In this document: positions 1-7,158 of the stretch, one piece after another
Numbering within the stretch: the stretch's first letter is position 1
Layout: the number at the start of each line of letters is the position of its first letter
Assembly (NCBI GenBank): GCA_025758045.1
Contig: CP107208.1
Span: forward strand, 2,232,001 to 2,296,000
Origin: Oscillospiraceae bacterium
Lineage (GTDB): Bacteria; Bacillota; Clostridia; Oscillospirales; Ruminococcaceae
Reading direction: 5' to 3'
Length of the DNA: 64,000 bases
Position numbers and translations under genes: made by a program
Notes under the pieces: model-generated
Seen by the model: the letters and a program-made list of their open reading frames with translations, nothing else
Told to the model about the DNA's origin: nothing
Database searches by the model: none

Positions 1-4
1 TGGG

Positions 5-913
5 TTAGCCCTCCTCGTCAAACATAGCCATCCAGTCGCGGCTGGACAGGGGTTGCTGGGCGCTGGCAGCGGCAGGCTGCTGGGGCGCGGGGCGCTGGGT
101 AGCCAAGATGTTGCTGCCGGAAAGCTGCCCCTGCCCGCGGGCGGCCGACACCGTCGTGATGCCCTGGGCGCGCCAGGCCCGCAGGATGCCGTCCACATAG
201 CGGATGGTGGTCTTGTTGCCTGCCCGCAGCAGCGCTTCTTCGATCATCTCGCGGCCAATGCCCCATTCCTCGTGCCAGCGGGCGATGGCGCTGCGCTCCC
301 AGCGGGTCAGGGCGTCGGCGGCAATGCCAAACTGCTCTGCGGCTTCGGCACACCACTGCTCGCGCTGCTTGCAGCGGCGCAGGTAGCGCTCGGCATCCTC
401 GCCGGTCTCCACGCCGGCCTCCCGCCAGCGGATGAGTTCCCGCGCAACGGCGGCGATGGTGCGCCGTCCCTGGCGGGCAACCTCGGCACAGCAGAGCAAA
501 ATCACGTCGGGCTGCCAGCCGTCGGTCAGGTACAGGCCGACCAAACGCTGCATCTCGCTGCGGCTCAGGGCCTTGCCAAAGGCGGTCTGGGCTTCCTCGC
601 ACAGCACGGCCACGTAGGGGTCGTTCAGGTTGGCCAGGTCGATCTTCTGGGGCTTCTCCGGCTCCGGGATGGGTGCGCCGCCGCGGTCGTTGACCAGCAG
701 ACCGGCACCGGCCCAGTATTGCAGGGCACGTTTGGCAGCCTCCACGCTGGACAGGCCCAGGGCACGGGCCATGGTGCGGGGGTCGGTGTCACCGGTCTGC
801 AACAGGTACAGCGCTGCACGAATGGTATCGCCGTCCGTCTGTGTCAGGTGCGAAACCACCAGCTGCGGTACAGCTAAGGTGTCGCCGTGATACTCTGCCA
901 GCTTATAAGGCAT
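5..913 (-). CDS. DnaD-domain replication protein
   Basis: A 302-aa protein of the DnaD/phage-associated DnaD family, which helps load the replicative helicase at origins in Firmicutes. The N-terminal ~75 residues look like a winged-helix unit; residues ~95-165 and ~175-250 form two DnaD-like helical units, the second carrying the family's YVDGIL-RAW signature near its end. A Gln/Ala/Pro-rich linker leads to a short acidic C-terminus. The ATG at 913 is preceded by GGGGAGG at a 7-nt distance. A helicase loader gene would be expected downstream, beyond the left edge. The family is seen in the sequence; the cellular role is by analogy. Confidence 0.85.
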   Translation of the reverse strand: MPYKLAEYHGDTLAVPQLVVSHLTQTDGDTIRAALYLLQTGDTDPRTMARALGLSSVEAAKRALQYWAGAGLLVNDRGGAPIPEPEKPQKIDLANLNDPYVAVLCEEAQTAFGKALSRSEMQRLVGLYLTDGWQPDVILLCCAEVARQGRRTIAAVARELIRWREAGVETGEDAERYLRRCKQREQWCAEAAEQFGIAADALTRWERSAIARWHEEWGIGREMIEEALLRAGNKTTIRYVDGILRAWRAQGITTVSAARGQGQLSGSNILATQRPAPQQPAAASAQQPLSSRDWMAMFDEEG

Positions 914-945
914 GCCGCAAACCTCCCCACTTTAAAGTAACCCTT

Positions 946-974
946 ATTATAGCATTTTTGCGGCGATGTGTAAA
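946..974 (-). promoter_or_regulatory. sigma-A promoter of the DnaD-like gene
   Basis: On the minus strand TTTACA and TATAAT are separated by 17 bp, about 33 bp upstream of the start codon. Confidence 0.7.
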
Positions 975-1019
975 GAAAACTGCCCAAAAACGCGGCGCGC
1001 ATTTTGGCTAATGCGTTTA

Positions 1020-1048
1020 TTGTAATTGTGCTCAAAAAATTGTACAAT
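1020..1048 (+). promoter_or_regulatory. sigma-A promoter of the PRTase-like gene
   Basis: TTGTAA and TACAAT with a 17-bp spacer lie 60 bp before the start at 1108. Together with the promoter at 946-974 this makes a divergent pair. Confidence 0.65.
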
Positions 1049-1107
1049 AGAACAATAAAAGTACAGGGCAGCGCCCATCAGGCGCACCCGGACGGAGGGA
1101 AACTCTT

Positions 1108-1746
1108 ATGGCGATGAATCTTGTTAAACTGCCCACCGGCAAGCCCAACCTGCAGCTGCGCGTCAGCAAGGGCCACTATGCCACCAGCCACAGCCACATC
1201 AACTATTATATTGATGTCACCCTCACGAAGTTCCGCTTATCCGAGGCCCGCGCTGCTGCCCAGGAACTGGTACGCGGCTACCGCGGCACCACCATTATCG
1301 ACACCATCCTCTGTCTGGACGGCACCGAGGTCATCGGCGCCTGCATGGGCAGCGAGCTGACCAAGGCGGGCTATAGCAATATGAACGCCCACCAGACCAT
1401 CTACGTCGTCACACCGGAGCATACCACCGGCAGCCAGCTGATCTTCCGCGAAAACACCGCCCCCATGATCCAGAATAAGCACGTGCTGGTGCTGGCGGCA
1501 TCTGTCACCACCGGCTACACCGTGCAGGGCGCGGTGGAGGCCATCCGGTATTACGGCGGCGAGCCTGCCGGTGTGACCGCTATCTTTGCCACGGTGGACG
1601 AGTGCGCCGGGTATCCCGTGGCCAGCATCTTTGACCCCCACGACCTGCCCGACTACCAGAGCTATGATGCCCACAGCTGCCCCTGGTGCAAGGAGGGCAA
1701 AAAGATCGACGCCCTGGTGAACAGCTTTGGATATTCGAGTTTGTAA
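1108..1746 (+). CDS. Phosphoribosyltransferase-like protein (orotate PRTase fold)
   Basis: A 212-aa protein that resembles orotate phosphoribosyltransferase-type PRTases in length and in the order of beta-strands around residues 55-75 and 128-165. The usual PRPP loop has two acidic residues before the TTG (pattern hh-DD-hhTTG). Here the loop reads VLVLAASVTTGYT, so both acids are replaced by Ala while the T-T-G turn is kept. A CPWC pair near the C-terminus (residues ~191-194) could bind a metal or form a disulfide. The GGAGGG site lies 8 nt from the ATG. A catalytic pyrimidine enzyme, a salvage enzyme or a regulatory nucleotide-binding protein are all possible; no pyrimidine genes are adjacent. 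Confidence 0.7.
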   Translation: MAMNLVKLPTGKPNLQLRVSKGHYATSHSHINYYIDVTLTKFRLSEARAAAQELVRGYRGTTIIDTILCLDGTEVIGACMGSELTKAGYSNMNAHQTIYVVTPEHTTGSQLIFRENTAPMIQNKHVLVLAASVTTGYTVQGAVEAIRYYGGEPAGVTAIFATVDECAGYPVASIFDPHDLPDYQSYDAHSCPWCKEGKKIDALVNSFGYSSL

Positions 1747-1759
1747 CAGATAGCTATAC

Positions 1760-1796
1760 ACGCCCTTTCCTCTGCATAGGGGAGAGGGCGTATTTT
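1760..1796 (+). terminator. Rho-independent terminator-like hairpin
   Basis: ACGCCCT pairs with AGGGCGT around an internal CCTCT/AGAGG-type stem just after the PRTase-like gene. The following tract is T-rich but short (ATTTTC). Confidence 0.6.
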
Positions 1797-1806
1797 CGAT
1801 TTCCCC

Positions 1807-1836
1807 TTGACGAACGGCCCCCACCTTATTTATAAT
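1807..1836 (+). promoter_or_regulatory. sigma-A promoter
   Basis: TTGACG and TATAAT with an 18-bp spacer lie 32 bp upstream of the TTG start at 1869. The -10 sits in ACCTTATTTATAATAGG, a near-palindrome also found at about 35039 and 48876. Confidence 0.7.
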
Positions 1837-1868
1837 AGGAAGGCTTGCGAAAAAAGGGAGGAATTTTG

Positions 1869-2975
1869 TTGAATAGCGAGAACCTGAACACGATTTTGGC
1901 TCAATACATCCATGATTTTGCAGAGCTTTCTCTTTCTCAAACGAGCGGCGAGGGGAGCCTCTGGCAGGCCATTGATACTTTCGGTGCCGAGTGGGACATC
2001 GAAGCGTCCGATTTTCCGGCCATGTTTGCCCGTGCCATGCAGGGGGCGGCGGACCAGCTGGACACCCCGGCGGTGCAGCCGGTGGCGGGCTTACAGCTGC
2101 TGATGATGCGCGACAGCGAGGTCGAGCTGGTGCGGGAGTGCTTCCGCTGGCTGTATAACGACGAGGACGACGACCTGAAAAAACGCCGCGGCCGCGCCGA
2201 GATGTTTGCCGACCAGATCACCGGCCGTTTCCGCCGCTGCTTTCCCCGGATGAACAAATACACCATGACCCCGGTCCATGCGGTCTACTTCCTCAACCTG
2301 TGGATGCCGGAGGAAAACTTCTTCTACATCCCTGCCGAGGCCAAGGCCTGGGCTGACTTTATGGAGTACCCGGCGGAGTTTGGCAACGGCGCCAGCCTGG
2401 ACCTGGCAGCCTACTACGCTATGTGCGAGGATCTGGTCACCGTCCTGGCCGACTACCCCGACCTCATCGCCCAGCATAAGGAGCGTCTGCGCACCCATCT
2501 GGGCGGCATCAACGACCGGCTGCACCTGCTGGCCTACGGCATCCTGCATGCGGCCTATCAGCGCGGGTATTACCCCAAGGGCTTCTCCCGCAATGCCACG
2601 GCCAAGGAGCGCGCCAAGGCCGTGAAAGAAAAGCAGACCCGCGCCGAGCTTTGCCTGCAAATTGCCGAGAAAGAGCAGGAACTGCAGGAATTGCAGGCCG
2701 CCCCGGTGGCTTTGCCCGACCTGACCGGCTGCCGCATCGTGCATAAAATGTTTGGCGCCGGTACCGTGCTGCCCAGCGAGGGCCAGTTCATGGTCATCGA
2801 CTTTAACGGTACACAGAAGAAATTCAGCTACACAGCGTCGCTTTCCAGCGGCTATCTCACCGCCGAGGACGACAGCGTGATGCAGCAGATGCAGGATTAC
2901 CAGAACTACGGCAAGGCCTGCGACGCCCTGCAAAAAGAGCTGAAAATCCTGAAAGATGAGCTGGTAAAGCTGTAA
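1869..2975 (+). CDS. Unrecognised protein with C-terminal SH3-like segment
   Basis: A 368-aa, mostly helical cytosolic protein that I cannot assign to a named family. Residues ~90-230 are rich in aromatic and acidic residues. Residues ~235-285 are a charged helix, probably coiled coil. Residues ~290-340 contain H-K-M-F-G-x-G followed by a short beta pattern, like the small Tudor/SH3-like domain attached to UvrD/PcrA-type helicases. The C-terminus is another charged helix. The TTG at 1869 is preferred because GGGAGG lies 7 nt upstream; a TTG at 1845 has no usable spacing. No signal peptide or membrane segment is seen. It is a single-gene unit followed by tRNA-Gly. Confidence 0.75.
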   Translation: MNSENLNTILAQYIHDFAELSLSQTSGEGSLWQAIDTFGAEWDIEASDFPAMFARAMQGAADQLDTPAVQPVAGLQLLMMRDSEVELVRECFRWLYNDEDDDLKKRRGRAEMFADQITGRFRRCFPRMNKYTMTPVHAVYFLNLWMPEENFFYIPAEAKAWADFMEYPAEFGNGASLDLAAYYAMCEDLVTVLADYPDLIAQHKERLRTHLGGINDRLHLLAYGILHAAYQRGYYPKGFSRNATAKERAKAVKEKQTRAELCLQIAEKEQELQELQAAPVALPDLTGCRIVHKMFGAGTVLPSEGQFMVIDFNGTQKKFSYTASLSSGYLTAEDDSVMQQMQDYQNYGKACDALQKELKILKDELVKL

Positions 2976-2981
2976 AACCAC

Positions 2982-3011
2982 TTGACAAATCCCCACACAT
3001 GCGGGTATAAT
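2982..3011 (+). promoter_or_regulatory. Promoter of tRNA-Gly
   Basis: A consensus TTGACA and TATAAT with an 18-bp spacer, ending 14 bp before the tRNA. Confidence 0.85.
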
Positions 3012-3025
3012 ATCGTATGTGTGAT

Positions 3026-3097
3026 GCGGCTGTCGTACAACGGCTAGTACATCAGCCTTCCAAGCTGAGGACGTGGGTTCGACTCCCATCAGCCGCT
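3026..3097 (+). tRNA. tRNA-Gly (anticodon UCC)
   Basis: A full cloverleaf: acceptor GCGGCTG/CAGCCGC, D-arm, anticodon stem TCAGC/GCTGA with loop CTTCCAA (anticodon TCC at 3059-3061) and a T-arm with GGTTCGA. No CCA is encoded. Confidence 0.95.
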
Positions 3098-3107
3098 CTC
3101 TGAAACA

Positions 3108-3146
3108 AAGCGCAGGTACTTAGGTATCTGCGCTTTTGCTTTTGCA
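3108..3146 (+). terminator. Terminator of tRNA-Gly
   Basis: AAAGCGCAG and CTGCGCTTT form a 9-bp stem followed by TTGCTTTT. Confidence 0.8.
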
Positions 3147-3156
3147 CATATAAAGC

Positions 3157-3228
3157 AACCGTTCCAACCGTACAATCCGTACCAACCGTTTTAATCGTTG
3201 CAACCGTTGGAACCGTTGATACCGTTGG
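3157..3228 (+). repeat. Left array of eight 9-bp repeats (AACCGTTNN)
   Basis: Eight consecutive nonamers in strict phase: AACCGTTCC, AACCGTACA, ATCCGTACC, AACCGTTTT, AATCGTTGC, AACCGTTGG, AACCGTTGA, TACCGTTGG. The first 7 bases are conserved and the last two vary. The unit is the reverse complement of the unit in the array at 3457-3583. Confidence 0.85.
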
Positions 3229-3456
3229 TCATAAATATGTTGACTCGTATATATATATATTATACAATATATGCCACCCTGTACGTGTGGACTTGGCTTA
3301 TCATATACTAACATGCAGCATCACATCCCCTATCCGCCCGTATGCACATGGCAATTGCTGCGCGGATATAGCTACAGAATCCACCCCTGCGGGCACAAAC
3401 ATTGCTGTAAGCAGCCATTCTATACTACACTATATACAGTCGATTCTTATTACACC
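3229..3456. other. AT-rich spacer between the two inverted nonamer arrays
   Basis: 228 bp with no convincing gene. It starts with an alternating TA run (about 3249-3271) and has short CCCGTATG and GGCACAAAC-type words but no clear promoter. If the flanking arrays pair, this would be the loop. Confidence 0.5.
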
Positions 3457-3583
3457 AACGGTTCCAACGGTTCCAACGGTATCAACGGTTGCAACGATTA
3501 GTACGGTATGAACGATTGGAACGGTCGAAACGGTCGGAACGGTTGATATAGTAGGGTACGGTATGTACGGTCGGAGCGGTTGT
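3457..3583 (+). repeat. Right array of about fourteen 9-bp repeats (AACGGTNNN)
   Basis: Units from 3457: AACGGTTCC twice, then AACGGTATC, AACGGTTGC, AACGATTAG, TACGGTATG, AACGATTGG, AACGGTCGA, AACGGTCGG, AACGGTTGA and TATAGTAGG. After a 1-bp phase slip at 3556 come TACGGTATG, TACGGTCGG and AGCGGTTGT. The array is inverted relative to 3157-3228. Confidence 0.85.
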
Positions 3584-3603
3584 TCTATACTGCACATACT
3601 TTT

Positions 3604-3690
3604 AAATTGTGCCGCAAATAACACCGGACACGCAAATTGTGCGCCGGATAACAATACCGACTGCAATTGTGCTGCGTTTAACAACTTTGT
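3604..3690 (+). repeat. Three imperfect 30-bp tandem repeats
   Basis: The words AAATTGTGCCGC, AAATTGTGCGCC and CAATTGTGCTGC begin at 3604, 3634 and 3664, each followed after a few bases by TAACA. The period is exactly 30 bp. No open frame or promoter is associated. Confidence 0.7.
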
Positions 3691-3717
3691 GTGCATAATT
3701 ATTTTACATATTCCGCC

Positions 3718-3746
3718 TTGACATTGGGGCGGACAGGCCTCATAAT
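3718..3746 (+). promoter_or_regulatory. Promoter of rsmD
   Basis: TTGACA, a 17-bp spacer and CATAAT, 43 bp before the rsmD start. Confidence 0.65.
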
Positions 3747-3789
3747 AAAGCTGGTAAAACAGAACGACTTAGAAAAGGGGAGCATGACC

Positions 3790-4338
3790 ATGCGTGTAAT
3801 TGCCGGTACCGCCCGGGGTAAAAACCTGCAGGCATTGCCGGGCGAGGATGTCACCCGCCCGACGATCAACCGTGTTAAGGAGGCCATGTTCTCCAGCGTG
3901 CAGTTTCTGGTGCCCGGCGCCCGTGTGCTGGACCTGTTTGCAGGCAGCGGCCAGCTGGGCATCGAGGCGTTGTCCCGCGGGGCAAAAAGCTGCATTTTTG
4001 TCGACCGTTCGTCGGATGCACTGGCCATCGTAAAGGCTAACTGCAAAACGGCGGGCGTTGACCGCCAAAGCGACATCCGCCAGGCGGAGGCCCTGCCTTT
4101 TCTGGCAAACATCCGCGGCCCGTTTGATCTGGTGCTGCTGGACCCGCCGTTCCATTACGATACCTTAAACGAGGTACTGCCCGCCCTGGCCGACAAAGTG
4201 GCCCCCGGCGGCGTGGTACTGGCCGAGAGCGAGCGCGAAGCCGTCCTACCCGAACGCGCCGGGGCGCTGGTGCTGGCCAAACAATACTATTACGGCAAGA
4301 TCATGGTGAGCCGTTACGAGAAAGAGGAACAGGCATGA
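3790..4338 (+). CDS. rsmD: 16S rRNA (guanine-966 N2)-methyltransferase RsmD
   Basis: A 182-aa SAM-dependent methyltransferase that modifies G966 of 16S rRNA during 30S assembly. It opens with the family's MRVIAGTARGK motif, has the SAM-binding LDLFAGSGQLGIEA (~43-56) and the catalytic DPPF (~118-121), and is of normal length. The ATG at 3790 is chosen because AGGGGAG ends 7 nt upstream; the in-frame ATG at 3784 is too close to that site. Its stop overlaps the next gene by 4 bp (ATGA), so the two are translationally coupled. In Clostridia rsmD is often followed by coaD, which is absent here. Confidence 0.95.
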   Translation: MRVIAGTARGKNLQALPGEDVTRPTINRVKEAMFSSVQFLVPGARVLDLFAGSGQLGIEALSRGAKSCIFVDRSSDALAIVKANCKTAGVDRQSDIRQAEALPFLANIRGPFDLVLLDPPFHYDTLNEVLPALADKVAPGGVVLAESEREAVLPERAGALVLAKQYYYGKIMVSRYEKEEQA

Positions 4339-4820
4339 ACGTAGAAGAATTGCTCGATCTGATGGAAGAAACGCTGGAAGCCGGTACGGCTGTGCCCTTT
4401 GCTCCCGCCAAGCGCGTGGTGGATGTGGACCGCATGCGGGACATCATCGACGAAGTGCGCAACAACCTGCCTGACGAGATCCGCGAAAGCAAAAAGATCG
4501 TGAACGACCGCGAGCAGATCATGAAAAACGCCCAGGTGGAATCCGAGACCATCATCCAGAAAGCTGAGGAGCGCGCCGGTGCCCTGGTCAGCGAGCAGGA
4601 GATCGTCAAACGCAGCCGCCAGCGCGCCGCCGAGATCCTGACCGCAGCCAACACACAGGCAAAGGATTTGACCAGAAATGCAACGGTGTACTGTGAAACT
4701 TTGCTGAAAAAGTCCGAGGAGACCCTTGCCCGCAGTGTGGCGGACATTAAAAATACCCGCATGAACCTGCGCAGCGCCACCCGGCCTAATCGCGGCGGCC
4801 AGGGCGGGCAAAACCAGTAA
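4335..4820 (+). CDS. Coiled-coil protein downstream of rsmD
   Basis: A 161-aa charged protein without a membrane segment. Residues ~28-140 are an almost continuous heptad-like helix rich in E, K, R and A, resembling the stalk of ATP-synthase subunit b or DivIVA-like proteins. The C-terminal ~20 residues are disordered (R, G, Q, N). Small coiled-coil proteins of this kind commonly follow rsmD in Clostridia and are annotated only as ATPase-like or hypothetical. It overlaps rsmD by 4 bp. Function is not known; a scaffold role near the envelope or division apparatus is only a guess. Confidence 0.85.
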   Translation: MNVEELLDLMEETLEAGTAVPFAPAKRVVDVDRMRDIIDEVRNNLPDEIRESKKIVNDREQIMKNAQVESETIIQKAEERAGALVSEQEIVKRSRQRAAEILTAANTQAKDLTRNATVYCETLLKKSEETLARSVADIKNTRMNLRSATRPNRGGQGGQNQ

Positions 4821-4881
4821 AGCGACAATCACAGCAAAGCCCCCACATCTCCCCACCACAAAAAAATAATCTGTGAAATGT

Positions 4882-4923
4882 AGCCCGCAGCGGGATTTTT
4901 TCCTGCTGCGGGCTTGCTTTTTA
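4882..4923 (+). terminator. Rho-independent terminator of rsmD operon
   Basis: AGCCCGCAGC pairs with GCTGCGGGCT around a T-rich loop, followed by TGCTTTTTA. Confidence 0.85.
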
Positions 4924-4953
4924 CCCCATTAGATGGTAGACTAAATATACGAA

Positions 4954-4999
4954 GTGGGGAATTGTGGTGTGAATAACAACCCCTGTGGTGAAAAGTGGG
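4954..4999 (+). promoter_or_regulatory. Putative MraZ operator: GTGGK repeats at 10-bp spacing
   Basis: GTGGG at 4954 and GTGGT at 4964 are 10 bp apart, and so are GTGGT at 4985 and GTGGG at 4995. MraZ proteins are known to bind GTGGG-type direct repeats with 10-bp periodicity in front of their own gene. Here the boxes lie 100-150 bp upstream of mraZ. A clear -35/-10 pair is not obvious. Confidence 0.6.
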
Positions 5000-5100
5000 T
5001 GGTTTTCCACCCTTTCCACAGAGTTATCCACAAACTCAACGCGGCAACGTCAAAAAACGTGCCGAAGATTTGTAGAAACTGACGAAAGGGGAGAGCGGCT

Positions 5101-5517
5101 ATGCTGGTAGGCCAGTACGACTACGCCATCGACGCCAAAGGCCGCCTGAATTTCCCCGCCAAGTTCCGCGACGCCATGGGTGAGACCTTTATTGTCACCC
5201 GCTGGCTGGACCACTGCCTGGCCGCTTTCCCCAGTGACGAGTTTGAAAAGGTCGCCGCCAAGATTGAAGAAAAAGGGCTGGTCAAGGGCCGCAGCGTCAG
5301 CCGCATGCTCTACTCCTCCGCTGTGGAGGTCACGCCGGACAAGCAGGGCCGCATCCAGCTGCCCGCCCGCCTGCGGGAGTATGCCGGTCTCGACCACGAT
5401 GTGACCGTCATCGGTAACCGCAGCTTCGCTGAGATCTGGAACACCGCCGCCTGGAACGGCAGCCAGGAATCCAGCGACGAGGACTTTACCGCCGCCATGG
5501 AAGCGCTGGATTTTTAA
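5101..5517 (+). CDS. mraZ: Transcriptional regulator MraZ
   Basis: A 138-aa first gene of the dcw cluster, with two SpoVT/AbrB-type repeats. The first begins with the family's GQYDYAIDAKGRLNFPAKFR (residues ~4-23) and the second contains DKQGRIQLPARLREY (~80-94). MraZ forms octameric or larger rings that bind GTGGG repeats and repress or tune the dcw operon; candidate boxes lie upstream. Its length is typical. A GGGGAG site sits 6 nt before the ATG. The gap to rsmH is 39 bp. Confidence 0.97.
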   Translation: MLVGQYDYAIDAKGRLNFPAKFRDAMGETFIVTRWLDHCLAAFPSDEFEKVAAKIEEKGLVKGRSVSRMLYSSAVEVTPDKQGRIQLPARLREYAGLDHDVTVIGNRSFAEIWNTAAWNGSQESSDEDFTAAMEALDF

Positions 5518-5556
5518 TTTGATTGCAAGCAAAACCTGTAAATAGAGGACAACACC

Positions 5557-6480
5557 ATGGAATTTTCCCACATTCCCGTACTTTTGCAGCCCTGCCTGGA
5601 TGGGTTGAACATCGACCCCACCGGCATCTACCTGGACGGCACCGCCGGCGGCGCAGGGCACAGCACCCAGATCGCTAAACGTCTTACCACCGGGCGCTTG
5701 ATCTCGCTCGACCAGGACCCGGATGCGGTGGCAGTCGCCACCGAAAGGCTCAAGGGCCTGCCCGCCCAGGTGGTACAGGCAAACTTCCGCGAGGCAGCGC
5801 GTGTCCTTGCGGAGCTTGACATCCCGGCGGTCAACGGTGCTCTGCTGGACCTCGGCGTTTCCAGCCACCAGCTGGACGACGCGGCACGCGGCTTCTCCTA
5901 CCATGCCGACGCCCCGTTGGATATGCGCATGAGCCAGCAGGGCCCGACCGCCGCGGACCTGGTCAACACCCTCGACCGCGAGGAGCTGACCCGCATCCTG
6001 CGGGACTACGGCGAGGAACCCTACGCCTGGCAGATTGCCGGTAAAATTGTGACCGCGCGGCAGGAAAAGCCCATCCTGACTACCATGCAGCTGGCTGACC
6101 TGGTTGCCAGCGCTGTGCCCCCGGCCGAGCGCCGCAAGGCCAAAAACCCGGCCCGCCGCACCTTCCAGGCCATCCGCATCGCCGTCAACTCTGAACTGGA
6201 CGCCCTGAACGAGGGCCTGGACGCTATCTTCAACTGCCTGGCCCCGGGTGGTCGGCTCTGCGTCATCACCTTCCACAGCCTGGAGGACCGCCTGGTCAAG
6301 AACAAGTTCCGCCGTTGGGCGCAGCGCTGCACCTGCCCGCCGGAACAGCCCATCTGCACCTGCGGCGGCGTGCCGAAAGCCAAGCTTATCACCCGCAAAC
6401 CCATCGAGGCCGATGCCGAGGAATTGGAAGTCAACCGCCGGTCCCGCTCGGCCAAGCTGAGAGTGTTGGAGAAGGTATGA
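5557..6480 (+). CDS. rsmH: 16S rRNA (cytosine-1402 N4)-methyltransferase RsmH
   Basis: A 307-aa SAM methyltransferase (MraW) acting on C1402 in the ribosomal P-site. It has the start HIPVLLQPCLDGL, the SAM loop LDGTAGGAGHS (~27-37), LDLGVSSHQLDD (~97-108), the RRTFQAIRIAVN block (~203-214) and the late ITFHSLEDRLVKNKF motif. A cysteine cluster CTCP..QPICTCGG (~258-273) is typical of Firmicute members. It is the second gene of the dcw cluster. Confidence 0.97.
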   Translation: MEFSHIPVLLQPCLDGLNIDPTGIYLDGTAGGAGHSTQIAKRLTTGRLISLDQDPDAVAVATERLKGLPAQVVQANFREAARVLAELDIPAVNGALLDLGVSSHQLDDAARGFSYHADAPLDMRMSQQGPTAADLVNTLDREELTRILRDYGEEPYAWQIAGKIVTARQEKPILTTMQLADLVASAVPPAERRKAKNPARRTFQAIRIAVNSELDALNEGLDAIFNCLAPGGRLCVITFHSLEDRLVKNKFRRWAQRCTCPPEQPICTCGGVPKAKLITRKPIEADAEELEVNRRSRSAKLRVLEKV

Positions 6481-6482
6481 GC

Positions 6483-6514
6483 CTAAAGGCCCCCTCGCAG
6501 AGGGAGCCTTTAGC
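6483..6514 (+). repeat. Intergenic hairpin of the CTAAAGGCTCCC family
   Basis: CTAAAGGC..CCCT pairs with AGGG..GCCTTTAG between rsmH and ftsL. Related hairpins occur at 9713, 42163, 44078 and 48779. There is no T-tract here, so read-through of the operon is expected. Confidence 0.6.
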
Positions 6515-6581
6515 TGACGCACACCTGCAATGACAGAACCATTTAAACAGATACACCGAATTCAGATAGAGGTACCCAATC

Positions 6582-7058
6582 ATGACGACAGTTTTACTTC
6601 ATACAGGCCAGACGGCACCCATACTGGAACCCCGCCAGCCGGAGGTGCGCGTGGTACGCGGCGGCAAGCATGGGCTGAACCGCGCCCGGCAGTTTGCCGC
6701 GGTGGCGCTGCATGTTATTGCCGCGGCGCTGCTGCTGGGGCTGATCTTCAGCGTGGTGCACAGCCAGGCCCGCATTACCGAGCTGAACGGCCAGATCAAC
6801 GATACCCGCACCGACCTGACTGCCGCCCAGAGCGAGTACGACTACCTTTCCACCAAGATGAGCGACATCACCAGCCGCGCCAGCTTGCAGGATGTGGCCG
6901 AGGGCCAGCTGGGCCTGGTCAAGGCCGACCAGAGCCAGATCACCTACATCCAGCTGGAAGAACAGAGCGTCATTGAGAAAACCGGCAGCGACGCAGGCCG
7001 CGTTCTGGTGGGCATCCGCACCGCCGCGCTGAATCTGCTGGATAGCTTTAATCCGTAA
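6582..7058 (+). CDS. ftsL: FtsL/DivIC-like septum formation protein
   Basis: A 158-aa bitopic membrane protein at the ftsL position between rsmH and the division PBP. It has a positively charged cytoplasmic tail (1-38), one membrane segment (~39-62) and then an extracytoplasmic coiled coil (~66-105) of the DivIC/FtsL type. The tail after the coil is longer than usual. FtsL forms a complex with DivIB/FtsQ and DivIC that licenses septal peptidoglycan synthesis. Sequence conservation in this family is poor, so the call rests on topology and synteny. Confidence 0.85.
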   Translation: MTTVLLHTGQTAPILEPRQPEVRVVRGGKHGLNRARQFAAVALHVIAAALLLGLIFSVVHSQARITELNGQINDTRTDLTAAQSEYDYLSTKMSDITSRASLQDVAEGQLGLVKADQSQITYIQLEEQSVIEKTGSDAGRVLVGIRTAALNLLDSFNP

Positions 7059-7158
7059 CAAACGCAGGTACGAGCCTTTTTGCAAACGGCATTTCCGCCG
7101 CACGCGAAAAGGCTCGCCTACGCATCCGGGGATAAATCCCGCATAAAAGGTAAAATCT

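Noticed and set aside
2091..3089. Long minus-strand reading frame beginning with MGVEPTSS
   Set aside because: The start is the antisense translation of tRNA-Gly, a well-known false gene product; the rest is the shadow of the plus-strand gene at 1869-2975.
3157..3583. CRISPR array
   Set aside because: Units are 9 bp with no 25-40 bp unique spacers, there are no cas genes, and orientation flips between the two arrays.
5003..5040. A DnaA box (TTATCCACA at 5024) and AT-rich words before mraZ as a replication origin
   Set aside because: Only one perfect box, no dnaA/dnaN genes and no AT-rich unwinding region; the sequence fits the mraZ control region.
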